A DNA stretch of 64,000 nucleotides from the NCBI RefSeq assembly GCF_032452875.1, contig NC_083879.1:86995572-87059571 (forward strand), written 5' to 3'. Numbering within the stretch: the stretch's first letter is position 1; each line of letters begins with the position of its first letter. The position numbers and the translations under genes are program-made. This document shows, piece after piece, positions 35,101 to 45,800 of this stretch. Under the pieces are notes generated by a model that saw nothing but the letters and a program-made list of their open reading frames with translations, was not told the DNA's origin and did not search any database. Origin of the DNA: Bos javanicus (Eukaryota > Chordata > Mammalia > Artiodactyla > Bovidae).

Positions 35101-38100
35101 GGCCTGCTGGGCCGACATCCACCTGTTCCGTGGCCCTCAGTGTCCCCCGTCCAGGGTGCCAAGAGCTGCCCTCCCAGCCCAGCTGCCTGCTCCCCGCTCC
35201 AGCCAAACAGCCACGCCCCCCCCCCCCCCACCATCCCCAGCATCCCCACCGCGACCCCTCAGGAAGGCAGTCTGGGGACGTGTCCTTGGAGCGTGTCCTT
35301 GGAGATCTCAGGGTGCCAGGCATAGAGGGCTTGCTGACCGGTGTCCAGATGTCCTCATGTGCCCCCACTGCAGGGTCAGGCCCCCGTCTGCCTGCTGTAG
35401 GCTCAGCGAGGGATTGTGAATGGGTTTTCATCACAACTGGGCATTTCTGCCATTAAGTGAGTCCACAGCGTGGTGGACAGAGACCACACACCCTCCAAAG
35501 CTGGAGCCCAGGGGGCCTGGTCACACGAGAGTGGATGGGATGGAGCAGGCAGAGGGCGTGCCTGCCAGCGAGGCTGACGGCACCAGGCCCTGTCTGTGCA
35601 GGGCTGCGTGCAGCCCTCCCAGTGAAGCCCCGTCTCTGGGGGCCATGGGGGTGGAGAAGGACGCTGCCCACCTCCTGCCCACCCTGGACGCAGAGCTGGC
35701 AGCGGAGCCCCCTCTCTCTCGCCCACCCTGGGTGCAGAGCTGGCAGCAGAGCACAGTTGGCACAAAACCCAAGTTGCCTCCGGCCCTGGTGCAGGCGGGC
35801 AGGGCAGACGCCCGAGTCCAGGCAGAGTGGGGGTGCGCCGCGGGTCCCAGCGCTGCTCTGGGAGCTGCGCTGCGGGGGAGCGGCTCCTGTCCACCCCCAT
35901 CTCAGCAGTGGGGCAGAGGCCTGGCGCCATCTGGCCGCTGCTTCGACTCTGCCACGCCATGCTGCCTCAGTTCTGAGCCAGGCGGGGGTGTTGTGGGGTC
36001 CGGGCTGGGGGTGTGAGTCCCATCTGGCCCATGGACAGTGACGCCAGGTGACACTGGGTAACCCTGGCAACATCGGATGACAGCAGGTGGTGCTGGGTGG
36101 CCCTGGCCAGGGAGGGGCAAGACCGGGCTCTCTGTCACCTCCTCTACCGTCTCAGTCCAAGGAGAAGAAGCCTGGGCCTTCCAGGTCCCCTAAGATGAGT
36201 CGTTTTATTCTGGAATTACTTCTTTTTGAAGAGACAAAGTTCTTTAAAAGCAAAACGGCAGCAAAAGCCGGGAGCTGATCCCAAATTCAGAGCCACAGAG
36301 CCTCGCGCCCTCTGGCCCGAGCTCCTCTGCGAGCTGATGCGGCCACTGAACTCACTTCTCTGTCTCCCCCACTCGACAGATCCACCTACAAAGCCCCCTG
36401 TGAGCCTCCTGGCTGAAGTCATGACGGAGAGAAGGCAGGAGACCCATCTGGATCACTCGGTAATACCGACGTTTCAAATGCCGCCACAGGCAGCACTGGG
36501 GAGAGGATTGTGGGGCCGGGACCTCTCTCCACTCTGCAGGGCCCGCCTGCCCTGCGGGGCCCTGGACGCCATGTTCCGCTCAGTGCCCACTTCTGTTCAG
36601 CACTGCCTGTCTCAGAGGCATGGCGGAGTGGGCATGGCCGGGCGCACCCACCGCTCCGCAGGGCCCGGCCCACAGCCACACGCCTGGGGCGGCGAGCCCT
36701 ACCTGCCTTTGGAAATCACGTGAAGAGCCACGGTCTGTCAGGCCCCTGAAACAGTGCAGGTCCTGCAGCCCTGGGTTGGGTCGGGGCTCCAGAGGCAGGC
36801 CGAGGCTGTCAGGCTTCTGTCTGCACTTGCTGGGCAGCACTGGGCTGATGACACAGCTCCTCTGTGTCAGTCCCTTTATCTGTAATCCGCTGTAATAAAG
36901 TCGACCTGAAGGGTGACGTGAGGATGCGATGATAACACTCACGGTGAGACAGGCCCACAGTCAGGCTCCACTGGCGCTGTGATGCACGTGGCTCAGTCAG
37001 TCCACTCAGTCGCGTCTCTTTGCGACCCCACGGACTGCAGCACGCCAGGCCTCCCTGTCCATCACCAACTCCTGGAGCTTGCTCAAACTCATGTCCATTG
37101 AGTCAGTGATGCCATCCAACCATCTCATCCTCTGTCGTCCCCTTCTCCTCCTGCCCTCAGTCTTTCCCAGCATCAGGGTCTTTTCAAATGAGTCAGCTCT
37201 TCACATCAGGTGGCCAAAGTATTGGAGCTTCAGCTTCAGCATCAGTCCTTCCAATGAACCCTCAGGACTGATCTCCTTTAGAATGGACTGGTTGGATCTC
37301 CCTGCAGCCCAAGGGACTCTCAAGAGTCTTCAACACCACAGTTCAAAAGCATCAATTCTTCGGCGCTCAGCTTTCTTCACAGTCCAACTCTCACATCCAT
37401 ACGTGACCACTGGAAAAACCATAGCCTCGACTAGACGGACCTTTGTTGGCAAAGTAATGTCTCTGTCTCTGCTTTTTAATATGCTATCTAGGTTGGTCAT
37501 AGCTTTCCTTCCAAGGAGCAAGTATCTTTTAATTTCATGGCTGCAGTCACCATCTGCAGTGATTTTGGAGCCCCCCCGCAAATAAAGCCTGTCACTGGTT
37601 CCATTGTTTCCCCATCTATTTGCCATGCCCCTTACACAAGCTACAGTTTGTTATTAAAGAAAAAAGTTGGGCGGTTTGAAAACTAAACTTAGATGTTTAG
37701 AGAGTGAAAACAATTTCTGGGGCACAGACTTGCCCGAGTGCATCATGGTCACCTGTGGGCCAGAGGGCATGTGTCCAGAGGTGCCCGCATCCAGCTGTGC
37801 CCGAGCCCATCAGAACTGGGCCTGCTACCAATGTGCTCCGGATCCACATGCTTCACCCGGGCGGATTCCGCCCTATTCCTGCCAAGGGGATGTGACTTGC
37901 TCCAACCCGGGGGAGCACGTTCTTGACAGCAGCCACGGCAGGGAGTCCTGGGACCACAGTGCAGGCTGGAGGCATGCCAGGGACTCTGCCAGGTGGGCAC
38001 CACAGGAGGGCCCGGGGATGGGACATGGAGGGGCCTGGGGCCTGCCCAGAGACGGCCCGGAAGCCCCACAATTGCACCCTGCCCCCCCCCCCCCGCCCCA

Positions 38101-39203
38101 CCCCGGATCTCGGAGTCTGCAGACTCAGAAGGACGGCTTGTCATGTCAACCTGCTGTGACACTATCTTATCTGAGGCTCAGTTCTCCGCCTGCTATTTGG
38201 AGCAGACAGCATTCCTGTGCCGTGACATCTGAGCTAAACCCGGCTCCCGGGCGGCTGGCGGGTGAGCACTCGGTGACACACACATTCCAGCCACTCAGAG
38301 CCGCCTCAGGTTCTAATTTTGCAGTGGCGCCCTCACCCTCTGACAGGTTTTCAACAGCAATTGTAAGGAGACTGTGCCTCACCCAGACGCCCGCTGCTTT
38401 TCCGAAATTCAGTAAAAACGTGTTCCTGAAATCAACCTGCTACTTAAACTCTGTTTCCCCCAAAACCAACCAGTTCATGGCATTTTCGTAGGGTAACCTC
38501 CAGCAACTCTCCAGGCTCAACCCTATTTGGCAGACGGCATTTTAACCACAACTCATCGGGATTTAGAAGCAGCTCCCCCCAAATATCATCTTAATCGGCG
38601 CAACTGCAAACTGGCTTATTATTTTATATATTTTTTGAAATAAATTCAGAAGCAAGCTAACTATTCACAGTGAGAAGTTGAGGTTTCCTCCCAAATGGGC
38701 CCAAAGTGAGCCCTTTGATTGCGTTTAACTCTGAATACACAGGCTTTGCTGAGTGAATGTTTACAAACACAATGCAAAGTCTTGGCTTAAGAACCCGAGT
38801 CTGCAGGTGAGCAGAGTAAAGTGACACCGTTACCCAAGAGGCTGTCTTGGGACGCAGTGGAGGCGCACCCCGTCTGCTGGGGACCCCATGTGACGAGCCG
38901 GTCTTGGCCGCAGCAGCAGGCGACCCCCGGGCTCTGGGCCCCTCACCTCGGGATCCCCCCGCCACCCCCGCCCCGGGGCAGAGCCTCACCTGTGATGAGG
39001 GCCTCCGCTGTCGACATGTGCATGATGGTGTTGTCGCTCACCGGCCACGTCTCCGGTGAGAGCACGAGGTGGTCCAGCCCACCTCCCTTCCCCATCTCCT
39101 CCTGGACCCTGGCGCCCAAGCTGCTGCTCTCCCTGGCAGCGTGCCCGAACCCCAGCGCGTCCCCGACGGCCCCCAGCAGCATCGCAGCCTGAAACTTCTC
39201 CAT
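25957..39203 (-). CDS. ADPRHL1: ADPRHL1, inactive ADP-ribosylhydrolase-like protein ARH2 (canonical 354-residue form, 7 exons)
   Basis: Exons (high to low): 39203-38990, 34885-34721, 29581-29456, 28728-28588, 27976-27849, 26670-26538, 26114-25957. They sum to 1,065 bases, i.e. 354 codons plus TAA, the length I recall for human ARH2, and every junction is in phase with GT-AG ends. The protein starts MEKFQAAMLLGAVGDALGFG and ends GEALHRLSSQEK. The family is ARH (DraG-like) hydrolases, which use two Mg ions. Active ARH1 has an SDDT motif and a DSDST motif; here they read VSDNTIMH and GGESGATG, so the metal-binding acidic residues are replaced, as known for ARH2. It is therefore a pseudoenzyme; the family literature ties it to heart chamber growth and myofibril assembly. 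The ATG has a good Kozak context (G at -3 and +4). Confidence 0.95.
26115..26537 (-). other. ADPRHL1: ADPRHL1 intron 6
   Basis: Short GC-rich intron with GT-AG ends; no other feature seen. Confidence 0.85.
26538..26670 (-). CDS. ADPRHL1: ADPRHL1 exon 6
   Basis: Acceptor CCCCAG|ACG. Encodes [40 protein letters not shown], MFHG and ends GGA G|GTGAGG. Confidence 0.95.
26671..27848 (-). other. ADPRHL1: ADPRHL1 intron 5
   Basis: Unique sequence. The 27.25-27.67 kb part is AT-richer and looks like an old, unidentified transposon remnant; no exon found. Confidence 0.7.
27849..27976 (-). CDS. ADPRHL1: ADPRHL1 exon 5
   Basis: Acceptor TGTCTAG|AG. Encodes [40 protein letters not shown], REK and ends AAA|GTAGGC in phase 0, with a non-G last exon base. 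Confidence 0.94.
27977..28587 (-). other. ADPRHL1: ADPRHL1 intron 4
   Basis: GT-AG bounded intron of 611 bp; nothing else recognised. Confidence 0.8.
28588..28728 (-). CDS. ADPRHL1: ADPRHL1 exon 4
   Basis: Acceptor CATCCCAG|GC. Encodes GFLGSLCTALFASYAVQGKR, LEQWGRDMLRTVPLAEEYCK, KTIRHLA and ends GCA G|GTGAGC. Its acceptor abuts an intron-wide minisatellite. Confidence 0.95.
28737..29398. repeat. 43-51-bp minisatellite filling ADPRHL1 intron 3, ~14 copies
   Basis: Fourteen units begin with variants of 'gggacagaggccaggatgga' and continue 'ccctgcccgccggggccacg' 'ctc'. The array occupies about 660 of the intron's 727 bp and stops about 9 bp from the exon 4 acceptor. On the sense strand it is a pyrimidine/G mix that may supply repeated branch or pyrimidine tracts. 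Long open frames across it on both strands are repeat artefacts. Confidence 0.95.
29456..29581 (-). CDS. ADPRHL1: ADPRHL1 exon 3
   Basis: Acceptor CCACACAG|GT completes GGT. It encodes GSGFGAATKAMCVGMRYWQP, ERLETLVEVSVECGRMTHNH, PT and ends ACA G|GTGATG. Carries the conserved GRMTHNHPT stretch of the ARH fold. Confidence 0.95.
29582..30440 (-). other. ADPRHL1: ADPRHL1 intron 2, right of exon 3
   Basis: Unique-looking sequence. The stretch at about 29.65-30.4 kb resembles an old LINE-type fragment in composition, but I cannot name it. Confidence 0.5.
30441..31589. repeat. 20-bp minisatellite, ~57 copies
   Basis: Near-perfect head-to-tail array of a 20-bp unit tgaggttgggggtgagcccg. Variants are at three places: aggtt/aagtt/aaatt, gagcc/gaacc, and cccg/cctg. 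Two 19-bp units (around 31085 and 31408) shift the register. G-rich on plus, C-rich on the ADPRHL1 sense strand. The 20-bp period rotates through all frames without stops, so the Pro/Thr/His-rich open frames are artefacts. Confidence 0.98.
31735..31985 (-). repeat. CHR-type SINE (cetartiodactyl)
   Basis: Carries the signature 'gcacgtgagctttctctggc', 'gcttagctgctccgcggcat', 'agaccagggatcccacccac', 'aaccacagggtcaccaggga' and 'cgtccct'. In reverse it starts with the tRNA-like head. Diverged. Confidence 0.75.
32005..32325 (+). repeat. tRNA-derived ruminant SINE with A-rich tail
   Basis: Begins 'gggcgtccctgggggctcag', 'aggtaaagaatccacctgcc', continues 'ttgatccctgatccgggaag' and ends 'caacaataaataaacaaag'. 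A Bov-tA/ART2-type element in the plus orientation. Confidence 0.7.
33225..33448 (-). mobile_element. Bov-tA SINE
   Basis: Contains 'gaagtcgcttagtcgtgtcc', 'agtactggagtgggttgcca' and the reversed tRNA head 'accatctgagccaccaggga' 'agtcc' at the right end. Confidence 0.9.
33598..33962 (-). mobile_element. BovB fragment, inverted half of a head-to-head pair
   Basis: Minus-strand RT text: IKDRNGMGLTEAED, RWQEYTEELYKNDLHDQDNH, DLEPDILECEVKWALGTF, followed leftward by the 'cctttctttgggattggaat' region. It abuts the plus-strand BovB 3' end at 33963. Confidence 0.9.
33963..34365 (+). mobile_element. BovB 3' end, plus half of the pair
   Basis: Starts 'caaagaattgatgcttttga' (RIDAFELW region) and runs through 'ggctggatggcatcaccaac' and 'cgaagagtcagacacgactg' to the BovB tail 'gatctaatctgatctgatct'. 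Confidence 0.92.
34721..34885 (-). CDS. ADPRHL1: ADPRHL1 exon 2
   Basis: Acceptor TCCCCAG|AC completes GAC (Asp). It encodes DFWCLDDLYREMVRRYVDVL, EKLPEQRADPATLEGCSQLK, PDNYLLAWHTPFNEK and ends AAA G|GTCAGG. The +3 C makes this a slightly non-consensus donor. Confidence 0.95.
34886..36980 (-). other. ADPRHL1: ADPRHL1 intron 1, left part
   Basis: Mostly unique sequence with a C-run at about 35216-35229. No exon or clear transposon seen. Confidence 0.6.
36985..37632 (-). mobile_element. BovB LINE 3' fragment
   Basis: Reverse BovB: from 'cactcagtcgcgtctctttg' through 'atcaccaactcctggagctt', 'gtggccaaagtattggagct' to 'accatctgcagtgattttgg'. In reverse it encodes KITADGDCSHEIKRYLLLGR and SRDRDITLPTKVRLVEAMVF. 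Relatively young (few indels). Confidence 0.93.
37633..38989 (-). other. ADPRHL1: ADPRHL1 intron 1, right part
   Basis: Unique sequence with a C-run at about 38083-38096. The AT-rich 38.4-38.8 kb part looks non-repetitive; an intronic regulatory element is possible but not shown. Confidence 0.6.
38990..39203 (-). CDS. ADPRHL1: ADPRHL1 exon 1
   Basis: Encodes residues 1-71 and one base of codon 72, ending ATC ACA G|GTGAGG. It contains GGLDHLVLSP and the first degenerate metal motif PVSDNTIMH (Asn where active ARHs have Asp). Confidence 0.95.
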
Positions 39204-40167
39204 ATCTGCCCCTGGCTGCGGGCGGCCGACGTGCTGCTCTGCCTTTAGTCAGCCCTGCTGACCTCCGGGCTGGTCATTGTGCCGCTGTCAGGAGCCTCCC
39301 CGAGTGGCAGGCACTCCTCCTCTGTCTCTGCAGGTGGCACCAATGAGAACACCGTCTGGACTGCAGCTCACAGCCTCCGTCAGCCACGTGGGGCGGCAGC
39401 GTCTGTCCACAGGGTCGGGACTGAGCTGGCTCTTCCGTGGAGGCGTCTGCGGCTCAGAACAGCCCTGGGTGGGTGAAGCCGCTGCTCTGGGGAAGTCTGC
39501 CCAGTGACCTGGAGGAAGCACTCTCGTTTCTAGAGCTCCGGTGTGGAACCCCCACACCCAGGCTCAATCCAGTCAATTGCACAGTGTGCCTCGGCCTTCC
39601 ACAGCCAGGCTGAGACCCCCGAGTCCCCTGGCCCCTCTGCCCCCGTGACCCCCCACCCCTGGGCCTCCACCCGTCCGCCTTGTCCCTGGGTCTTTGCGTT
39701 TCCTGGACTCGCAATCACACGGGTCGCCCTTAGCAGCCTATGCCCGGCTCCTGCACCCAGCACCCTGCTGGGACTCAGCTGTCACGCGCGCGGCTTTGGT
39801 TTCTGGAGGGTGAGTGACTGTGGAGCGTGTTGATGATAGAAATCTGCCACTCGGGAAGGAGGAAGCAGATGGAGCTGCAGTGACCTGGGTGTCCCCCAGC
39901 CCAGCGCTGGCAGTGCCTCCCTGACAGACACAGGCCATTCTGTGTGGGGTGGGATGCAGGGCCCCCACCCCTGCTCCACGGGAGGAGTGTTCACGGTGGT
40001 GCCGAGGCTGGGGGGCCCAGGTGTAAAGCAGGCGTCCGGGCCTGAAGCCCAGGGTCAGAAAAGCCGCCATCTGTGTCCCCAGGCCCATGGTACCACAGGA
40101 CCCGGTCCTACGTCAGGCCAGGGCACCAGGACGTGAGGAACACATCTGATAAAGTTTCAGTAACAGA

Positions 40168-40221
40168 AAGATGCTAAGATGCTAAGATCCTAAGATCCTA
40201 AGATGCTAAGGTGCTAAGGTG
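40168..40221. repeat. 9-bp tandem repeat
   Basis: Six units of 'taagatgc' type: 'gctaagatgctaagatccta', 'agatcctaagatgctaaggt', 'gctaaggtgc', i.e. a 9-bp period with g/c and a/g variants. Confidence 0.9.
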
Positions 40222-42492
40222 CCCGTGAGTGCGTTGTGGCATCTTCGCAGCCCGTGTTGAGAGTGAGGCTCTGGAACACGACTCCAGCTGGCACGGTTCT
40301 GGGAGACCCTGAACCCAGGGGCCTCACAGTGAGTGCCATCCGGTTGCTGGGCACGCAAGCTCCCTCCCTGAGGGCAGCCCTCTGCCAGCTGCCTGCTGTG
40401 GGGAGAAGGGCACCGCTGGGCAGAAATACTCGTGGCTGAGGCAGAGGCACCATCAGAGGTGCTCAGGGCAACTGCACACCGTTCGGCCGACGTGAGCCGA
40501 GAGGACGCAGGGAGGTGAGCCCTGGCCTTGTGCCTTGAGCGTGGGGGGTGGCCGCCCTGCAGAGCCAGGAGCCAGAGACGCGCGTACCCGCCCTCGTAAG
40601 CGTCTACTAAGCCGATATCACAGACTAGCACGCAGGATGTCACCACTACAGCAGGAGGCGGTGCTGCTCAGGCCAGGAATCTCGGTGGGCACAGGGTGTC
40701 CAGCTCGTTCATCCCTCATGTGGTGAGTCCGTGTGTCTCCAGTGTGTGTGTGGCGGTGGGTCAGGCAGGTGCAGTTCTTATCAGCCAAAGGAACGCCCAT
40801 GCATCCTGAGGCTTCTGTGCACCCTGAGGTTTCTGTGTCCTGAGATCTGTAACCGCCCACCTGAAGCAGGCATGCTCAGCAGAGGCCTCATGACACCAAG
40901 AGAGGAGAGGAGAGAGTTGAGACCGTCCACGTGGGACTCGATTCTGTAAGGAGGCGGCAGGCCAGACACAGCTGGGAGGGCCCTGGGTGTGGTGGCTGCT
41001 CCCGACGTGGGGCGGAGGAGGCCAGCCAGGCCAGCCAGTGCCTGGCGTCCGTGCGTCCGGGGCAGAGCAGAAAGCCACCACGGCCCCAGAGAGAAGCACT
41101 TCAGCGTTTCCGAGTGCTCGGCGCATCCACAGCACGCCCGACGGGAATGCTTGTGATAGACGGACTGACACCGGCCGTGTGCGAGAGACTGGTTCCAGTC
41201 ACTGAGCTCTGGGGTCTGCTGGTGGACAAGAAGGCCCTCGTGCACCGATGGCCTTTCCCACACAGCCTTAAGCCTCAGGATGAAGCAGTGCCACGGACCT
41301 CGTGACTCTCACAGGCCTGAGTTCTGCAACCTCTCTGGAACTCTTACACGTCAGAACCCAAAAGCCCTCAAAGGACCCTGAACGATTGTTGAGGCTTCTG
41401 TTAAAGCTCTAAGAACCCCAGGCTTGTGGGCAGAGGTAGCCCGTGTTTTCTTTGCGGCCACAGCAGTGGGGCTGGGAGAGGTCAGCAACTTCTGGGCCCT
41501 GTACCTCGAGAGGGGCTGACTCCTACACCGCCCGCCCGGCTGGGTCTCGGGACGCAGGTCTGGGTGGCTCATGCTTCTGGAAGCCAAACTAAACTGCACA
41601 TTTTAGGCACGCGTTCTGCAAATCTGCGGGCACCCCCTCTCCTGTGAGTTGCCCCAGCTTCTGTCTCATAAGTGGGGCCGCTGTGGGGCCACGGGTGTGC
41701 CGTGACGTGATTGCCTGTGTTCGAGATGTGGCCCACCCAGCGCTTCTCACACCGCCACACGAAGCCACTTCCACGATGGGCAGGCGGGTCGCGGCGCCCA
41801 CCTGGACAGCACGCGGGCCAGCCATCCTCCCAGCCCCCAAGCTGGGTGTGACCCCCAGGAAGGAAGGGGGTGGCGGGGGACATGCCGGAGGCCAGCGGCT
41901 CAGGGTGCCGACTCTCCGCTCCACGTGCGAGTGACATGGTTTTCGGTTTGTGGCATTTTGGGGACAACCACGTGTGTCCTTACCTTCTGAATGTGACCAC
42001 ACGTGAAGGGCAAGTGCTCACGTTACAGACTGTAGAAAGGAGCCAACAGTTGATTTTTAAATTTAAATTTCTCACAAAAGAGATAATTTCTCACAGAAAA
42101 ATGTCTTTTTAAATGTAATAAAATACATTTTTTTAAAAAAGCATACTTGCATACTTTATGAAGCTTCTCAGGAAGCTGAACTGACACTACTAGCGGTAAG
42201 CAGACCCGCTGACTTGCACACAGTCTGAAGCTGCTGTGCAAACCTCAACAGCTCGTCGACCTGTAAAATCATTCCCGTGATCATCCAGAGGAAACAGAGC
42301 TGATAAATCTGGATAATTCAAAAACTTACGTCTTAATCCTGGCACCAAATCTAAAAACCTCAGCGTCTACGACTGTCCTCTCAGGACATGTGTCCAGCCG
42401 CCTGACCGGAGGTTTCTTAGGTGTGGTTCCCGGACAACCAGTGGGTGTGGGCGCAGGGCTCGCCGGGATCTGAAGGCGGGAGACTGCAGACA

Positions 42493-42570
42493 GGCCCCGC
42501 CCCTCCACAGTCAGGAGGAGGGACTGCAGACAGGCCCCGCCCCCCCACAGTCAGGCGGAGGGCTCCACAG
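42493..42570. repeat. Two-copy ~45-bp tandem duplication downstream of DCUN1D2 stop
   Basis: 'actgcagacaggccccgccc' plus 'ctccacagtcaggaggaggg' recurs as 'actgcagacaggccccgccc' plus 'ccccacagtcaggcggaggg'. It falls in the putative DCUN1D2 3' UTR or flank. Confidence 0.85.
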
Positions 42571-42765
42571 CAGAGCTAGGGCCCCGTCCCCAGGCGCCCG
42601 GCCGCGATCGCGGAGGGTCTCTGTGCGGCGCCAAAAGTCAGCAGCGTCTTCTCTAAGCAGCGGCAGAGGGTCTCCAGGCTCACGACTGGTCAGGAGGAAA
42701 TGGGCGACAGGCACAGCTGGCCAGCATCTCCTGCAGGACGCGGCTCCCTTCCATCTAAATCCAAC

Positions 42766-42857
42766 TCAATTTTCTGCCGAGACACGACCGCCTTTACCAC
42801 CTGCGAGCACTGGCCGCGCATATTCTACGAAATCATCTATGAGAACAGGCCATGCTC
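42766..42857 (-). CDS. DCUN1D2: DCUN1D2 last coding exon
   Basis: Acceptor TTCCTTTAG|GA. Encodes (G)[20 protein letters not shown] and KGGRVSAEN, then TGA at 42768-42766. The Trp-Pro and Asp-Asp of the cullin-binding patch are present. The last nine residues diverge from the human tail, consistent with a small indel after GGK. Confidence 0.92.
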
Positions 42858-45800
42858 CTAAAGGAAAGCAAAAGGTGTGAAAAAGTCGGCATTTTAGAAC
42901 AATATTTTTTATAGTCAAAGGTTTTTCTCACAATCCAACATTTATATCTCATGAACTCAAATGATTTTAAACTTTTTAAACTTCTACACGTGATGGATCA
43001 GCTGGAATTACCCTCCTCGGCTCTGGCCAGCCGGGGGTGGCAGGTGCTGTGTGCTGGGCAGAGGGGGCTGGGGGTGGACATTCTTTCTGAGCGGGCAGCT
43101 CCCACAGTGCAGCAGGTGGGAGAAGTTCCCTGAGCCCTGAAACGCCTGGGGTGGGGGCCACTGCAGGTGTGGCCATGCTCAGGTGAGTACACAGGCGGGG
43201 CTCCGCTGTGTGCTTCGCGGCGTGATGGAATAACCGCTGGCCACACAGGGTCAGCGGGCCGCAGTCACCGTCCTGCTTGTGGTCCTGCCTCCGGGCCTCT
43301 GCACACCCACCGTGAAAGCTTCAGCTCAGAAGAGGTCCTCCTGACTTTAATGTGAGCGGTATTTTCTCTTGTGGGGTTTACAGGACGTAATAAGTAAGTA
43401 CTAGGCACTTCATCACTCCTGTCTCACACACGGGGTCGGGCAGGGGTCAACAGGGACCCACCTGCCCCCTGGCCATCTCCTGAGGTCTGTGGACTTTGCC
43501 TACCTTCTTCATCATAGTTGGACATGTCATCTGCGATCATGTTTCCAAAATCTAGAAGAAGGTTCCAAGTGTCCCTTGGGATTGATCGTTTGTGATGCTC
43601 CTAAAACACAAGAGGAAAAACCAGCAGACTGCTGGCTCAGACGGAGCTCTCAGCCTGGTGATCTCAGGACATAATGTGACCAGGCGTGAGAACCAGACCA
43701 GCACTGTCAGAAGTTAATCCAGCAACAGCGCTTTGGGTCAGTGTTAAGAGCTGCATGATGCCAACGTGCAGAAGTCTGCAGAAGGCAGACTTATTGAAAC
43801 ACAAAATAAAACAAAAATTATTGACTTTTATTTCAAATAGAAAGGCAGCATTTTTAATCTCTTTGTCCAAGCCTGAAACCAGCTCAGAAACAGCATGGGC
43901 AAGCAGCATCTGGAGGTGCTCACCTCCTGTGAACCAGGCGGCTCTCCGCAGGGGTGGGCGCGCCCCGCCACTGGACGCTTCAGACACCGGAGGACCCGCC
44001 CTGCTCCTGGGGGGCCCCAGCTGGAGAACAGCCCCAGGTCTCCTGGAGGCTCCCAGACCTCTAAGGCCTGTCTCTGCACACGTGAGTGCACGTGTCCACA
44101 GATGGCTCCCAAGCTCATCTCACGCTCCAGAGCACGTGCACGCGGTGCATCACGCATGCTCCTCTGCTCCTGCTGCCCACTGCGCAGCAGGCCTGTCCCC
44201 CCGGGGCGGGCCTCCCGCTGCCCCCCCCCGCGTGCCCTGGGTCCCCCCGCTGCGCCCCCTGTGCGCCCTAGGCTCCCCTGCTGCCCACCACATACCCCGG
44301 GCCCCCCGCTGCCCCCTGTGCGCACCCCGGGCCCACCGCTAACCCCCCTGCGCATCCTGGGCCCCCCTGCTGCCCCCCCCGCACGCCCCGGGCCTCCCGC
44401 CGCATGTGCTGGGGTCCTTCCCCAGGCTGCTCCTGGAGGGCCGTCCCACACCCCTCCACTAGAAGGACTGGTCCTCACAGAGCAGGGGGACCCTGAGCAG
44501 GACAACACAGTCACCTCCCACAGTCAGGGACGGGCCCGGCAGCCCGCACCCTCCCCTCAGCCACGGTCACTGAGCAGTCTCGGCCCATGAACACCCTGGG
44601 GCGGGGACCACAGACACACAGGCTGGAGGTGCCTCGAGCAGCCTGGCCCGAGCCCATGGGCACCACTTTCCGCGGGAGGCAGAGTGTGGTCGCGGGTGGG
44701 CTCCCTGGGACCGTCGCTGGGGACACTGGTTCCTTGGGCCCGCAGACAAGCAATCGGTTATTAAGACGGTAACCGGCTTGGCTGATTCCTCGCATGGGGA
44801 CCTGGCAAGCAGGAAGACCCTTACCAACAAGAAGGTGTTCCAAAGATCTAGAAACTTAAACCTTCCGGATAACACCAGATTCCAGTATGCGACAGCCATT
44901 TCCAAATCTGGCAAAAAGAGAGAAAGCACTCAGTGAGTCCCAACTCCTTTTAACACAGCACAGTGACCACTTCTTAGCACGCTGGTGTCACTTAGTAACA
45001 CTCGGCAGTCTTACCCATGGTTGCATGAGGTCTAAGGCTTATAGAAGAGCTCCTGAAGCTGAATCTGATTTGGTACCTTGGGGAAAATGGCTTTGGAAAA
45101 CGATTTGTGTACTAGGATAGCTGGATGTGTCAATAATTATTCCCTAATTAATCCATTATGAAGACTGCTTTTCTCATGTACTGGGCTTTCTTGACAGCTG
45201 GACCGACCTGGATATGATTAGCTGGATATGATTAATGCATACCATTTATATATACATTTAAAAAAAAACAGCCCCACGCACTTTCTAAGTGATGAACTAC
45301 AAGTTAAAAACTTGTTTAGAAAGGAAGGGACACAGTGCTTTCCAAACAGACCTTCCTTGCCACGGTAAGAACTAAAATGGAATCTGATTCAAAAGTCAAT
45401 CCCGTTAAGTATCATAAAGACTTGGGATTTCTTAAGATAAAGCCAAGACAAATTAGCATGTTGTTTGGTCACTAGTAAAAGTCAATGTCCTCATTTTTCC
45501 CCAGTTGGACGGTAGCGACGATTTCACGTCTAAACAGACTGATGCCGTGGGCTGCATCATGAGATGAGATGTTCACGGACACAGAAGCTGAGTGTCAGGG
45601 CTGCAGGAGAGGGACTCATTCTCTGCTCACTGCAAGGCTGGTATCGATTTATTTCTGTGTGATTGATACACCAGAACATCAAGGGGCTGAGAAGGTAACT
45701 TTTTGAAGCTGACACCCTTCAACTAGGTTGGCTAGAGCTCATCGCTTTCAGATGATACAACAGTCCTGCACTGAAATAGTGCTTATGTGTGTGTGCCAGG

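Larger units (their letters stand above)
39204..42765. other. ADPRHL1 5' flank and DCUN1D2 3' region
   Basis: The 39.2-40.1 kb part should hold the ADPRHL1 promoter; it is not a CpG island and I saw no TATA box I would defend, in keeping with a tissue-restricted gene. A 9-bp tandem 'agatgctaa' array sits at about 40171-40219. The 42.1-42.77 kb part is 3' UTR or flank of DCUN1D2, with no canonical minus-strand AATAAA recognised. Confidence 0.5.
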
